Below, piece after piece: positions 11,822 through 21,864 of a stretch of 64,000 nucleotides of DNA (positions within the stretch are counted from its first letter, which is position 1; each line of letters begins with the position of its first letter). The translations under genes were made by a program, and so were the position numbers. The DNA is from Larix kaempferi (taxonomy: Eukaryota; Streptophyta; Pinopsida; Pinales; Pinaceae). Under the pieces are notes generated by a model. The model did no database searches, was not told the DNA's origin, and worked only from the letters and a program-made list of their open reading frames with translations. Location: positions 9,222,001 to 9,286,000 of the forward strand of contig BSBM01000076.1 in the NCBI GenBank assembly GCA_027924585.1, given 5' to 3'.

Positions 11822-13275
11822 TGTAATACCCCCATTTTTTAATTGGAATGTATTTAACCAAAATTATGTAAATGATGTAAATATGCTGGTGCAGATTCCT
11901 AGTGTGGAGCTCAAGGCCAAGGCCCGACTAGTGAATGGATAGGAATGTATGATGTATATATTTTATTTGAAATGTGTGGTTGGCTTGTTATGCTAATTTA
12001 GAATATATGTAAATATTATGTGCATAAATAGTAAAATGGTCTAAGAATGGTTGTGTAAAGAGCACCAAAGGGGCTATGATTTCACCATAGGGGAACAGGA
12101 AAGGGGCTCTATGGGAGACTAAAACCTTGCTTCCAAGTGTCAACCTTAGAACTCACCCAAATTCTATCACATGCCTTGAATAAGCCAATTATCTCCTTTT
12201 TGACATTTCTCCAATCATTGTATGCATGTGCGAGGTTGGTGAGAAAATTCACCTCATGCAATTATTGAAGCATGGGGATGACTGCACTTTTGTGACAATT
12301 TTGTTATGACAAAAGTTACTCAGCAACTTCTAGGAGTGCTTTCTTCTATTGTTAGAATTTATGTCAGTTTTGTTTTAAGCATTTTCTCATATCTCTTGGA
12401 TTCAACCCTCATTCTCTCATTCTTGCAGGAATATATACACTAGGAAGAGCTATTCATTGATGTCAATGAACTTACCAAACTGTGTTTTAACCCACAAATT
12501 GGAATTTCGAGGCCATGCTACAAATTTGGAAGTGAAAATTGATGGTTTCAGGTGAGCTGATAGGTTGGGCAAGCTAGGAACCCTTACCCATTGAGTTTTG
12601 CTACTCATAGACGCTTGATAAGCCATGAATTGAAGCTACAGGTGGTTCTATAGAGACATTTCAGATTGGAATTCTTCTATGCACACACTAGAAGCACCAA
12701 GTAAGATGCATCACCCAAGAGAACCGTGGATTGGTGTAGGGGATGCCTAATCCAAGAAGGGTGTTGTGTGGGGTGGGTATTGTGTAATCCAAGGCTATGA
12801 GGGTTGAGTGAGACCCCTGTAGAGCTCTATATGATAATTTGGATAAGAAGAGAGAGAAAAATGGGTTTTCGACTGAAAGAGAGAAGCCTCTAGGTATTTT
12901 CTTTGCCCTGGTGGACTCATAACCCATCTTGGGGGTGGCCTATCAACATAAAGAGTATATGCTGGATATAGTGCCTATGGTTGGGTAGAAAATCGCTCTT
13001 ACATAGCTAGTTGCTTGGATATGCGTTCGATAATGATGGGTATTCTCGTGCATTTTAATCTGAAACATTTGTATTTAGTGCCTGTAATGTTTATACTTGT
13101 ATTTTCATGCTAAATGTGTGTGGATAGAGTTTAATTTTGTTGTGTATGTTTATTTATGTTTCTGAACACATTTTATATGTTGAAATTCATATTATGGATT
13201 TGGGGCGAAATTTGAGAGTCCAGAATCAGTTAATGATCCCTCCTGATGGTCGGATTGGGTGAAGGGGATGTTACA
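11822..13275 (+). repeat. 5' LTR of Gypsy A (about 1.45 kb)
   Basis: It starts TGTAATACCCCCATTTTTT and ends GGGGATGTTACA, followed 3 bases later by a primer-binding site. The inverted ends TGTAA/TTACA are the norm for plant Gypsy LTRs. Its start coincides with the break in the Copia integrase. The partner LTR is not in the window, so divergence cannot be judged. Confidence 0.8.
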
Positions 13276-13278
13276 GAG

Positions 13279-13290
13279 TGGTATCAAAGC
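13279..13290 (+). other. primer-binding site (initiator Met tRNA) of Gypsy A
   Basis: TGGTATCAAAGC differs at one position from the common plant site TGGTATCAGAGC, complementary to the 3' end of initiator-Met tRNA, and lies 3 bases after the LTR. Confidence 0.85.
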
Positions 13291-14912
13291 TCTTGGTTGC
13301 TTTACCAGAACTGTATGGGCCATAAATTAGGTTTACAGGAAAAAGAAAAAAATGGTTATGTAGGAATCAATTTCTTTTAAATGGAGGGTAAGGGGATATG
13401 AGTAAGTTTAAATTAATTTCAAATTAATCCTCTCATTGTCAAATTAAAATTTGCACAGTTATGAAATTTTAAAAATTTGGAAATTTTTAGTTGGGCCCCA
13501 ACAATGCCACATGGATGGGTGACGTGGAGGTGCCACACAGACAGGAGGTTTGACGTACTGGATCTGCGTGGTAATAAGGTATGATATGGACCAGCCACAT
13601 TAGATGCACATGCATCGGTGGCCGCAGGTGATGGGGTGTGAAGGAAGAGTAGATTTGATTGTTGGGCAGTGGCGAAGATCAATGTCTAATAGTGCTTCAG
13701 GCTCTTAAGATGCACGGGAGTTAATTGATGAAAACAACCATGAAGTGGTAAACCGCCTTATGACGTGTCGACTGATCGTGCATTTAGGATCACAAAAATG
13801 GGTCTAGGAAACCACTTTCCTTGGATCTTGAAACCACTTTCAGCCTGACAAGTAGTGATGTGACCTAGGGCCCAAGCATGATGTGTGAAGTTGTTAGGGA
13901 TGATGGGACCTGCGATAGTCATATCAATCTACTAGGATCATGCACATTTGATCGACGATTGAGAGTGCTTCGGGCTCATGAAGGTGCATGAAGTTTAATG
14001 AATGGGCCTAAGCCTAAAGTGGTCAATTGCCTTATGACGTGTTGCTCTCTCATGCACTCAAGCTCGCAAAAGTGGGTTCAGAAAACAATTTTCCCCGGAT
14101 CCTGAGACCACTTTCGGCCTGACAGGAAATGATGTGACGTGGGGTCCATACATGATGTGTAGAGGTGTCAGGGGTGATGGGACCCATGGTGGTCATGTTA
14201 GTCTAGGAGGATCATGCAGATCTGATCGATGGCAAAGATTTCTTTATGCCTACGAACTTGCATGAAAAATAATCAATTGGCATGAACCTGAGTTGGAAAC
14301 CACCTTGCGACGTGTCACCCTCCCATGCACTTAGGCCCATAAAAGTAGTTTTAGGAAACCACTCTTCTTAGATACCGAAACCGCTTATCACTGACAACTA
14401 GTAAGGTAATGAAGGGTGTAGATAACATAAAGAGCAGGATTTCCACAGCTAATTTTTAGGTGTCTGAGATCGAAAAATGCAATTGATATTATGCGCTATA
14501 TTGTGTGAAATGGAAAGATTTACAACAAAAATATCGAGGACGCTGCCCTCGACCTTCCCTGTAGCGGCGGAGGGAGGCTGCAAGGGAGCAAGCTGCCTTA
14601 ACCCCCATTATTTTTCTTTTTCTTAAATATACAAAGTTGGTTCTTAAATTCAATTGTGGTTGTGAATAGTTAGAGTTTGAGGGGGGTGATTTAGATGTTT
14701 CTGTGATCTAACATAAATTGTCAATATGGATTGTTCACAAAATGCATGAAAATAATTTTCTAATTTTATGAGAATATGATGTAGCTAACAAATGTTTTTA
14801 TAAACACTTTTGCATATTCAGAATCCTATCAGTGACTTTAAAGGGTCATCATTAAGTATAGTGTAGTTGGGAAATCTTTGATCTTGGTTGGACCAAGAAG
14901 AAGAGTATCATC
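13291..14912 (+). other. long 5' leader of Gypsy A
   Basis: About 1.6 kb separate the primer-binding site from the first gag codon. No protein-coding signal is visible. The middle is occupied by a 274 bp tandem repeat (separate entry). The end, 14421-14912, is AT-rich and unremarkable. Confidence 0.6.
13677..14420 (+). repeat. 274 bp tandem repeat, 2.7 copies
   Basis: Three units start at GATC words at 13677, 13950 and 14224 (periods 273 and 274). Shared landmarks per unit include TTATGACGTGT or TTGCGACGTGTC, AAACCACTTTC-type words, CCTGACA and GATGGGACC followed by GGATCATGCA. The third unit is incomplete. Copies are diverged by many substitutions. Tandem repeats in the untranslated leader are known in several plant Gypsy families. 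Confidence 0.8.
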
Positions 14913-16051
14913 ATGGAGGATGCACAGGATCCCTATGAAGTTGAGGCGGATGCAATGGGAGAGAATATACAGGTTGAGAATGCAAAGAAGGAATCCAATG
15001 GAATAAGAAACCAAGCAACTCCCCTAGACATTGCATAAACCATGAGGAGCCTAAAGGTGCAATTGCAGAGTTGTATAGTAGGCTTATTAGAGCTCAGGAA
15101 GAACATAATCAGTTGAATGCATCTATGCTTCAAATTTTGACAGACATTCAGAGGAAGATTAACCATGGGAAGAATTCAGAAAATTAGGAAAAGAGTGGGA
15201 GTAGCTCAAGGAGGCATTCCCACAAGATATACCATAGTTTAAGAAGGATTTATACAAACATGAAATATACTCTATAAATCTCTTCTAGCGAGTCATCTGA
15301 CACTAAAGAATACATTGAAGGTTCAAGCTATTCATCTCATAATAATAAGAGGAAGAGGTACTCCAAGAACAACTCACATGGATAATTTAAGAAGGCCAAA
15401 CCTCCTACATTTGATGGTGAGGTGAAATCAAGTCAAGAAGTTGAGGCTTGACTTCTTGGGATGAGGAAGTATTTCCAAGTCCAAGGATACTCCGGAAATA
15501 TGAAGGCAAGAGTTTCCATATTCAATCTGAAGGGAATACCATCTATATGGTGGGAACACCTTAGGAAAGTAAAGAAGATCAATGAAAAGAAGATTGTGTG
15601 GAAACAGTTCAAGAAGTACTTCAAGGAAAAGTACATTTTTTGATAGGTGCTATGATGAAAAATCAAAGAGTTCCATGAGTTGAAATTGGGACAAATGACT
15701 ATGGATTAATATGCAAACAAATTCTTGGAGCTGTTGAGATATGTCAAGTATATCAGATATGATAAGGTGAAAATTCAACATTTTTTAAGTGGACTTCCCC
15801 AGTCATATAAAGACAAAATTGAGTTTTATGAACATCGAAATCTAGATGAGTCCATAATAAAGGCCAAGTATTGTTATGATAAAAACAGAAACCATAATCC
15901 CAGAAGGCATGGAAGTACAAGAAAAACGATAAGTTTGACCAAAGGAAGAAGGGGTTCAAGGCTCCTCAATTCATAAATTAGCCAAGGAAGCCACTACAAG
16001 GTGTGACTAAACCAACTAGAATGATGGGATACAAGCCAAGAAAACCAAGAG

Positions 16052-16754
16052 TGTTAGGATATCTCATCATTCACTTATGTACTTTGCATGCATTCTGCAT
16101 GCATTGCATGCACCCGCATGCTGCCCAGTCACCAGTATGATGCCTCCAACACCTAGTCCCTAGTATTCCAGCACTCGGGAGCTACTTTCCACTCATATTT
16201 ATCCCTCTTAGACAGTCATGCGCCCACTTCTCACCTTCCACTGCCGAAGGGCGCCTTTTTCACCTACCAGTCCAGTTTACTTCAGTTGGCCACCAATCTT
16301 TCCTTGATTTGAGGCTAGACTGACTCCTCACTACTGTTATCACTTCGATTGACCTCTGATGAGACATGAATACCTATTATGAGTATAGTTAACCCCTCAT
16401 GCACCCTCCACTGAGCCTCCATCCCTAGATTAGTGCCACTTACCATCAGTTACACTTATTACACTCAGTTAGACTCAGTTTGACACCTGTCTGACAGTTA
16501 CTTGTGCATTGATGACCACCACTGATGATAATGAGGACTCCTAGTTGGAGCCAAGCTATGCCATTCAATTAATTCGAATGACCTCCTTGGTTAATTCAAA
16601 TTGCTCACTCATTGTGACAGTATTGTATTGTAATTCTGCTATTCTAGATTATAGAGCACTGGTGCATCTCTCTTGCACAGTTTTTACTCCAAATTGTTTT
16701 ACATCTTTGTGATTGATTTACTTGTTAAATAGATCTGCTGTGACTAATTTTACA
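16052..16754 (+). repeat. 5' LTR of the gag-only element
   Basis: It starts TGTTAGGATATCTCATCATT and ends GACTAATTTTACA. It differs from the 3' LTR by scattered substitutions and small indels, for example an extra CATACATG word in the 3' copy. Divergence looks to be a few percent by eye, so the insertion is fairly old but younger than its host. Confidence 0.9.
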
Positions 16755-16766
16755 TGGTATCAGAGC
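16755..16766 (+). other. primer-binding site of the gag-only element
   Basis: TGGTATCAGAGC directly follows the LTR and is the canonical initiator-Met tRNA site. Confidence 0.93.
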
Positions 16767-16944
16767 CATGGTAGGGACAATATTTCTTTTCTGCAAGTGT
16801 TCTACATGAAGATTGAGCATTTTTTGCTCAGTTTTCTGCAGTTGCAGCACTTTTTGCAGTTTCAGCTATTTCTCCATAATGGTTCTTGTTTGTGTGTGAT
16901 TTGCAGGTTTCTTACTTCCTCCATTTGCATTCTCTAATGTAGAG

Positions 16945-17463
16945 ATGGAGAGTTCTTCTTCACAAAATATTCTTACTCCATTCAACTATGATGAATGGAA
17001 ACCAAAGATGATTGCATTCTTGAAGAGACAATGTCTTTTTGATATGTGCATTGGTAATATAAGAAATTTTGATTCCGATGAAGAGGAGAATGATTGGCTT
17101 AATGATTGTGACAGATATTTTGGAACAATATGTCTTGCTATGTCTCCTTGTATGCGCTACCTCAGTACTACTGCTGAAAATCGAACAGATCTATGGGCCC
17201 AACTCAATAGAGAATTTGGAAAGCAGGAAGAAGAGGATCATGCTAGCCTTTTGGAGAATAAGCCCAATGAGATCTCCTTATGTGCTCTCTCCGATTGTGT
17301 CTTGGCCTCATCCATTGTTCAAGATGAAGAAGAAACTGTATATTCAACACTCATTCTCTCAAAGTCTTCTATTTTGAATTCTGAGCAAGATAAACCAGCT
17401 CATACTCTAGATTCCAAAGAGGTTCTTGAATCCTCTCTTTCACATGCGTTTTCCAGTATGTAG
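16945..17463 (+). CDS. Copia-type gag-like protein (172 aa)
   Basis: An open frame of 172 codons starts at the ATG in GAGATGGAGAGTTC and opens MESSSSQNILTPFNYDEWKP, followed by KMIAFLKRQ.LFDMCIG and later LWAQLNREFGKQEEED. That is the N-terminal layout of plant Copia gag (F-x-YDEWK-x-KM, then L-W-L). The family would continue to a CCHC knuckle, which is not seen. After the TAG at 17461 a related frame can be followed to about 17978 with frame changes, rich in Ser/Leu and of unknown role. If translated, it could only supply a capsid-like function for an element moved in trans. Confidence 0.7.
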   Translation: MESSSSQNILTPFNYDEWKPKMIAFLKRQCLFDMCIGNIRNFDSDEEENDWLNDCDRYFGTICLAMSPCMRYLSTTAENRTDLWAQLNREFGKQEEEDHASLLENKPNEISLCALSDCVLASSIVQDEEETVYSTLILSKSSILNSEQDKPAHTLDSKEVLESSLSHAFSSM

Positions 17464-18160
17464 AATAATGATCTACTTGATGTTTTGAAGGTAAAATCTG
17501 ATTTTGGAGGTGAAGCATTCGTCCTCCTTGATTGCATGCCTCCTATAAACTTTTGTTCTATCATTTGCATAGTTTCTCAGAGTTTACTGAAGATGAAGAG
17601 CACTACCATTTGCTTGAGTTCAATTCTCATGCAATTTTTGCAGATTTTGGTTTTAATCTCACTCCTGTTGGTTCAAAGGAGATCTCAAGAAACCATTTGT
17701 CAAATCTTGGAGCTGATTTAACTTCCATTGATAAGAAGTTCAAGTTTCAAGATCTATTTGATCTGATTGGAGCTATTCCTAACTCACTTGGTTCGAATCA
17801 CAGGTTCCAGGATCATCCTCATATTTTCAGATGTGTTCTCATCATTTTCATTATGAAGAGCAAGTTCATAAAGTCTCCACATTCGCTTGCATCCACTGAT
17901 GGAGAATTCAAGCACATGTTTTTGGAGCATGATCCATTTACTCCAAAGAGTAAGATACCTCCAGACATATCTACTTGAGTTTGGAGCAATTAAATCTTTT
18001 GGTGTGTTATAGTCCATTTTGAGGGGGGGTTTTTCCCATGAGGTTTTCTCCATTTCCCCGGTTCATGGATTGTTATTTATTTGGATTATTATTGCATTGG
18101 GGTGACCTTTGGTCTCAGTAACCAGGGCCCTACATTTTATTTTTTACATCATAGTATAGC
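17464..18160 (+). other. internal spacer of the gag-only element
   Basis: No polymerase domains are present. Broken open stretches (17485-17978) may be remains of a longer gag C-terminus or unrelated filler; nothing was recognised. Confidence 0.5.
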
Positions 18161-18171
18161 TTGAGGGGGGG
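18161..18171 (+). other. polypurine tract of the gag-only element
   Basis: TTGAGGGGGGG abuts the 3' LTR start directly. Confidence 0.85.
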
Positions 18172-18882
18172 TTTTAGGATATCTCATCATTCACTTATGT
18201 ACTTTGCATGCATACATGCATTTTGCATGCATTGCATGCACCCGCATGCTGCCCAGTCACCAGTATGATGCCTCCAGCACCTAGTCCCTAGTCTTCCAGC
18301 ACTCGGGAGCTACTTTGCACTCATATTTAGCCCTCCTATCTAGTCATGCGCCCACTTCTCACCTTCCACTGCAGAAGGGCACCTTTCTCACCTACCAGTC
18401 CAGTTTACTTCAATTAGCCACCAGTCTTTCCTTGATTTGAGGCTAGACTAACTCCTCACTGCTGTTATCACTCCGATTGACCTTCGATGAGACATGACTA
18501 CCTATTATGAGTACAGTTAACCCCTCCTGCTCCCGCCACTAAGCCTCCATCCCTAGATTAGTGCCACTTACCATCAGTTACACTTATTACACTCAATTAG
18601 ACTTGGTTTGACACCTGTCTGACAGTTACTTGTGCATTGATGACCACCACTGATGATGATGAGGACTCCTAGTTGGATCCAAGCTATGCCATTCAGTTAA
18701 ATCGAATGACCTCCTTGTTTAATTCGAATTGATCACTCATTGTGACAGTATTGTATTGTAATTCTACTATTATGGGTTATAGAGCACTGATGCATCTCTC
18801 TTGCACAGTTTTTACTCCAAATTGTTTTACATCTTTGTGAATGATTTACTTGTTCAATAGATCTGCTGTGACTAATTTTACA
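18172..18882 (+). repeat. 3' LTR of the gag-only element
   Basis: It matches 16052-16754 along its length. Its first two bases are TT instead of TG, so the conserved terminal dinucleotide is mutated in this copy. It ends TAATTTTACA and is followed by the target copy AAGAG. Confidence 0.9.
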
Positions 18883-19069
18883 AAGAGATCCAAAAGAGCC
18901 ACTTCAATGTTGGGGATGTGGAGGGGGCCATATGCTTAGGAACTTCCCACATCGAAATGGGAGTGCAAAGCAAGTTCACAACATCCAAGGATTTGAAATT
19001 GTCGATCAAGTGGAAAGGACTGTGCCTAGAATCTATGCAGCACTAGAGGACCGCCAAGAATATCATTAG

Positions 19070-19430
19070 TCAATTGTGGTTGAAGTTGAAGGTAAGATTA
19101 TTAATCAATCTATTTCTATTGTTATTAACCCTGGATCTTCTCATAGTTATATCACTCTTAAAATTGTTGATATTTGTGCTTTTAAGAAATCAAAGCATAG
19201 TAAATCATGGTTAGTCCAACTAGCCACTAGTAATAAGAGGAAGGTTAGCGAAATCTTGGAGAAGTGTCCATTGGAAATGGGTGGACTGCCCACTTTTGAA
19301 AATTTGAATATTTTGCCACTTGGTTCCTTTGATATCCTCATTGGAATGGATTGATTGGAGGCACATAAAGTTAAACTTGATTACTACAACAATCCTTTGA
19401 GTGCATTTATGAAGAAGGAAACCCAAGGGT
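19070..19430 (+). pseudogene. Gypsy A protease region
   Basis: The segment VVEVEGKIINQSISIVINPGSSHSYI contains the aspartic protease active-site position, here INPGSSHSYI. Gypsy B has IDPGASLSYI in the same place, so the catalytic Asp appears to be replaced by Asn. It continues to LPLGSFDILIGMD, stops, then LEAHKVKLDYYNNPL, the family's GMDWL..H....D block. The stop at the Trp position (TGG to TGA) is a G-to-A change. Protease lies between gag and RT as in Ty3/Gypsy. Confidence 0.8.
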
Positions 19431-19559
19431 TGTAAAGGTAATTAAAAAGGTAGTTTTTGTTAGGCATATTTAAGCCATGCAGTTGAAGAAATTCTATAGG
19501 AAAGGTTGCCAATTGTATGCATCCCTTGTTTTGGAGAAATCAGAAAATGAAATTCCCAA

Positions 19560-20015
19560 GTTGAAAGACAATTATGTTTCACAAAAAAATAAGGATGTGT
19601 TTCCGATGAAGTGCCATGACTTTATCCAAAGAGAGACATTGATTTTACAATTTATCTTGTTCCAGGAGCAGCACTAGTTTCTAAGACACCTTACAGGATG
19701 AGTACACTAGAATTGTTAGAGCTGAAAATGCAACTACAAGAATTCTTGGAAAATAAGTACATTCGTCCAAGTGTGTCTCCGTGGGAAGAACCCGTACCTT
19801 TTGTGAACAATAAAGATGGAACACTTAGGTTATGTATTGATTACAGGTAGCTTAACAAAGTGATAGTGAATAACAAGTACCCCTTGCCTCGAATTAATGA
19901 TATTTTTTATCAAATGAGAGGGGCAAAGGTATTCTCAAAGATTGACTTGAGGTGTGGTTACCTTCAAGTGAGAATCAAGGAAGAAGACATTCACAAAATA
20001 ACCTATAAAACAAGG
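19560..20015 (+). pseudogene. Gypsy A reverse transcriptase, N-terminal part
   Basis: In order the segment reads [48 protein letters not shown], stop, LNKV, then NNKYPLPRINDIFYQMRGAK, FSKIDLRCGYLQVRIKEEDI and KITYKTR. These are Gypsy RT blocks 1-3, with the first catalytic Asp in FSKIDLR present. The TAG inside DYR-LNK sits where the family has Gln (CAG), a C-to-T change. The reading ends at the insertion of element X; the target copy CAAGG is 20011-20015. Confidence 0.88.
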
Positions 20016-20159
20016 TGTTGTTGCTACAACCTGATCCCCAATTTTTTTTTAAAATAATGGGGCCCATCCTTTTCTCTTAAGAGAGTTTTTAGAAGTTTAA
20101 GTCTTCCTAGAAATTTTGCCTTCAAACTTAGTTTTTCCAAAGATTCAAGCAAGTAAAGT

Positions 20160-20850
20160 TTTTCTCAGTAAGTAAAACTCAACGTTTTTCCCTGAAACGC
20201 TTGGCAAAACTCAACCAGTTGAGCTGAAACAATCGGCGTTGTTTTATGAGTTTCGAAGGATCATTCTGCTTCAGCGTGACTCACTGAGTCAGGCCGAAAT
20301 AGCCGGCAGAACTCGGTTATCTCCACCGAAACGGTCACATATTTTGACTTAGTATTTCAAGTTTTATGTTTCGATGGAACTCGCCAAGTCTGAGCCGAAA
20401 CGGTCGGTTTTTCTTTCAAAAGTTTTGAACTTTGAAATGTATTTATTTCGGTGGAACTTGTTGAACCAAGCCAAAACGGTCGGCGAGATCTGGTCAACTT
20501 TGCCGAAAGGATCAGAGCACTTTCTTTTGGTTTATTTATCACTTAAAACTTTTCTTTTGGTTGAGCGCTGTGACCTGTTTTGGAAAACTAGAATATCTTT
20601 GCCAAAACGATCGCCGACAGTTGCTAAGATTTGCTGAAATCGGACGCGAAATCATCGACAGAACTTGGAATTAACTGCTTAAACAGTCACCGAAAGGGAA
20701 AGATATATCACGCTGTGGTAACAAGAAAGCTCGTCGATGTGTCTCATAGGGACTTGACAAATCCCGCAGATATGTGTCATGGCGACTTGAAGAGTTCTGC
20801 TAAAACCATTGGCGACATACCTTTAGTTGCGGCGAAGTGTGAATGGTTTA
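20160..20850 (+). repeat. degenerate GCCGAAACGGTCGGC-type repeat array
   Basis: Words such as GCCGAAACGGTCGG (near 20394), GCCAAAACGGTCGGCG (20470), GCCGAAATAGCCGGC (20292) and CTGAAACAATCGGCG (20221) recur every 50-100 bases across the first kb of element X. The core is partly self-complementary (GCCGA...TCGGC). The array lies upstream of the TATA box. Its role is unknown; it could be a regulatory array or only a decayed satellite. Confidence 0.65.
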
Positions 20851-20948
20851 TGGTGCCAAAATGGCACTAGGCCCCACCACATTAACGACGTTTTAATTTG
20901 CTACCAACCTTGTCAAATAAACATTAATTGTTTTATTTTGAAAAGGGT

Positions 20949-20969
20949 TATATATAGGGGTTAGGGTTT
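20949..20969 (+). promoter_or_regulatory. TATA box and telo-box-like element of the element X gene
   Basis: TATATATA at 20949-20956 is followed by TTAGGGTTT at 20961-20969. A TATA box followed by a pyrimidine-rich leader and a downstream intron is a normal plant pol II promoter layout. Transcription would start near 20980-21000. This is inference from sequence only. Confidence 0.5.
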
Positions 20970-21088
20970 CTTTTTTATTATTTTTTACTTTGCAAGAAAG
21001 TCGTTCAATTTTTCTGTCGTCTCCCCACTCACCGAGCGCCGACCATCCCAACTCTGTCGAATCTATGCAGCCAGCTAGCGTTTGACAG

Positions 21089-21855
21089 GTAGGCCATCCC
21101 TTTCATTTTTTCTTTTGTTTCTGATTGGTAGTTAGGAAAAGGTCGTTCATACTGTTAATTCTTCCTGATCGACGGTTGGTCCACGCCATCCTGACCCGCA
21201 ATGGGGTAGGATAGTTGGTTTTTTAGTTTTTGTATCAGTAGAGGGGGGGTTTAAACTCTACCCACTCACGGTTTCCCTACCCTGACCGTCACCTTGCCTC
21301 ATTTTCAAACCTGCGTTGAACCTTTTGAAGACCCTGCTAAGCTTAATTTTGTTTCGGGCATCATAGAGTTGTTAAGCATTGGGTATTATACATACTGCCG
21401 GTTGCGCGAGCTAAAGGCCGTGGCCATGAGACCAAAATGGACCCATGGTGGCTGCTCTGTCATTGCGCAGACTCAAACCCCGCTCCTGCTCCCAGCAAGA
21501 CTAACCAGCTTGTGCCCTTAAGTGTTTTTCGTACATGTGTTTCATTTTTCAGACCTAATCAGTACCATTTTTAGTCTTTTAAATTAACTTTTTAAATGTT
21601 GTTCGAATACTTCCCAAGTTACATTCAAAAGTTACACTTAGCAATTTTTTTTTTTGTTAAAATTGGTAGGCAGAATGGTTTTGAATTAGCTTTAAATATA
21701 CTTTGTTTTCCCATCTGCACATTGATAAACAAACAAAAAATCTTAACAGTATGATAATTTTGTTTTCTCAACCCCACCTATCAATAGTAACAAGAAAGAA
21801 AATGCTTGATCAAATTTTGTTAGAATTTTGCTTACACATGGTTTCTGTTTATCAG
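21089..21855 (+). other. candidate 5' UTR intron of the element X gene
   Basis: The donor is GACAG|GTAGGCC at 21089 and the acceptor TTTATCAG| at 21855, preceded by a T-rich tract. The presumed start ATG lies 10 bases into the next exon, at 21865. The region between has no sustained reading frame. Other acceptors cannot be excluded. Confidence 0.45.
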
Positions 21856-21864
21856 AATTTGAAA

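Larger units (their letters stand above)
16052..18882 (+). mobile_element. gag-only Copia-type LTR element (TR-GAG-like), 2.8 kb
   Basis: Two LTRs of 703 and 711 bp flank 1417 bp that hold a primer-binding site, one gag-like ORF and a polypurine tract, but no protease, integrase or RT. Perfect 5 bp target duplications (AAGAG, 16047-16051 and 18883-18887) flank it, and removing it rejoins Gypsy A gag. This fits the described class of non-autonomous elements with terminal repeats and a GAG domain. A solo LTR of the same family lies at 22712-23363 in the opposite orientation. Confidence 0.9.
14913..18950 (+). pseudogene. Gypsy A gag, broken and split by a nested element
   Basis: The first ATG at 14913 opens MEDAQDPYEVEADAMGEN and stops after about 40 codons. 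The capsid-like middle, at 15460-15643 and 15725-15976, includes KYFQVQGYSGNMKARVSIF, IPSIWWEHLRKVKK and LLRYVKYIRYDKVKIQHFLS, matching the retrotransposon gag fold region (WW motif, then FL.GL). The reading is cut at 16051 by a nested LTR element and resumes at 18888 with a zinc-knuckle-like LQCWGCGGGHMLRNFPH, in which the last Cys of C-x2-C-x4-H-x4-C is lost (Phe at that place). Gypsy B gag has the same layout. Confidence 0.82.
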
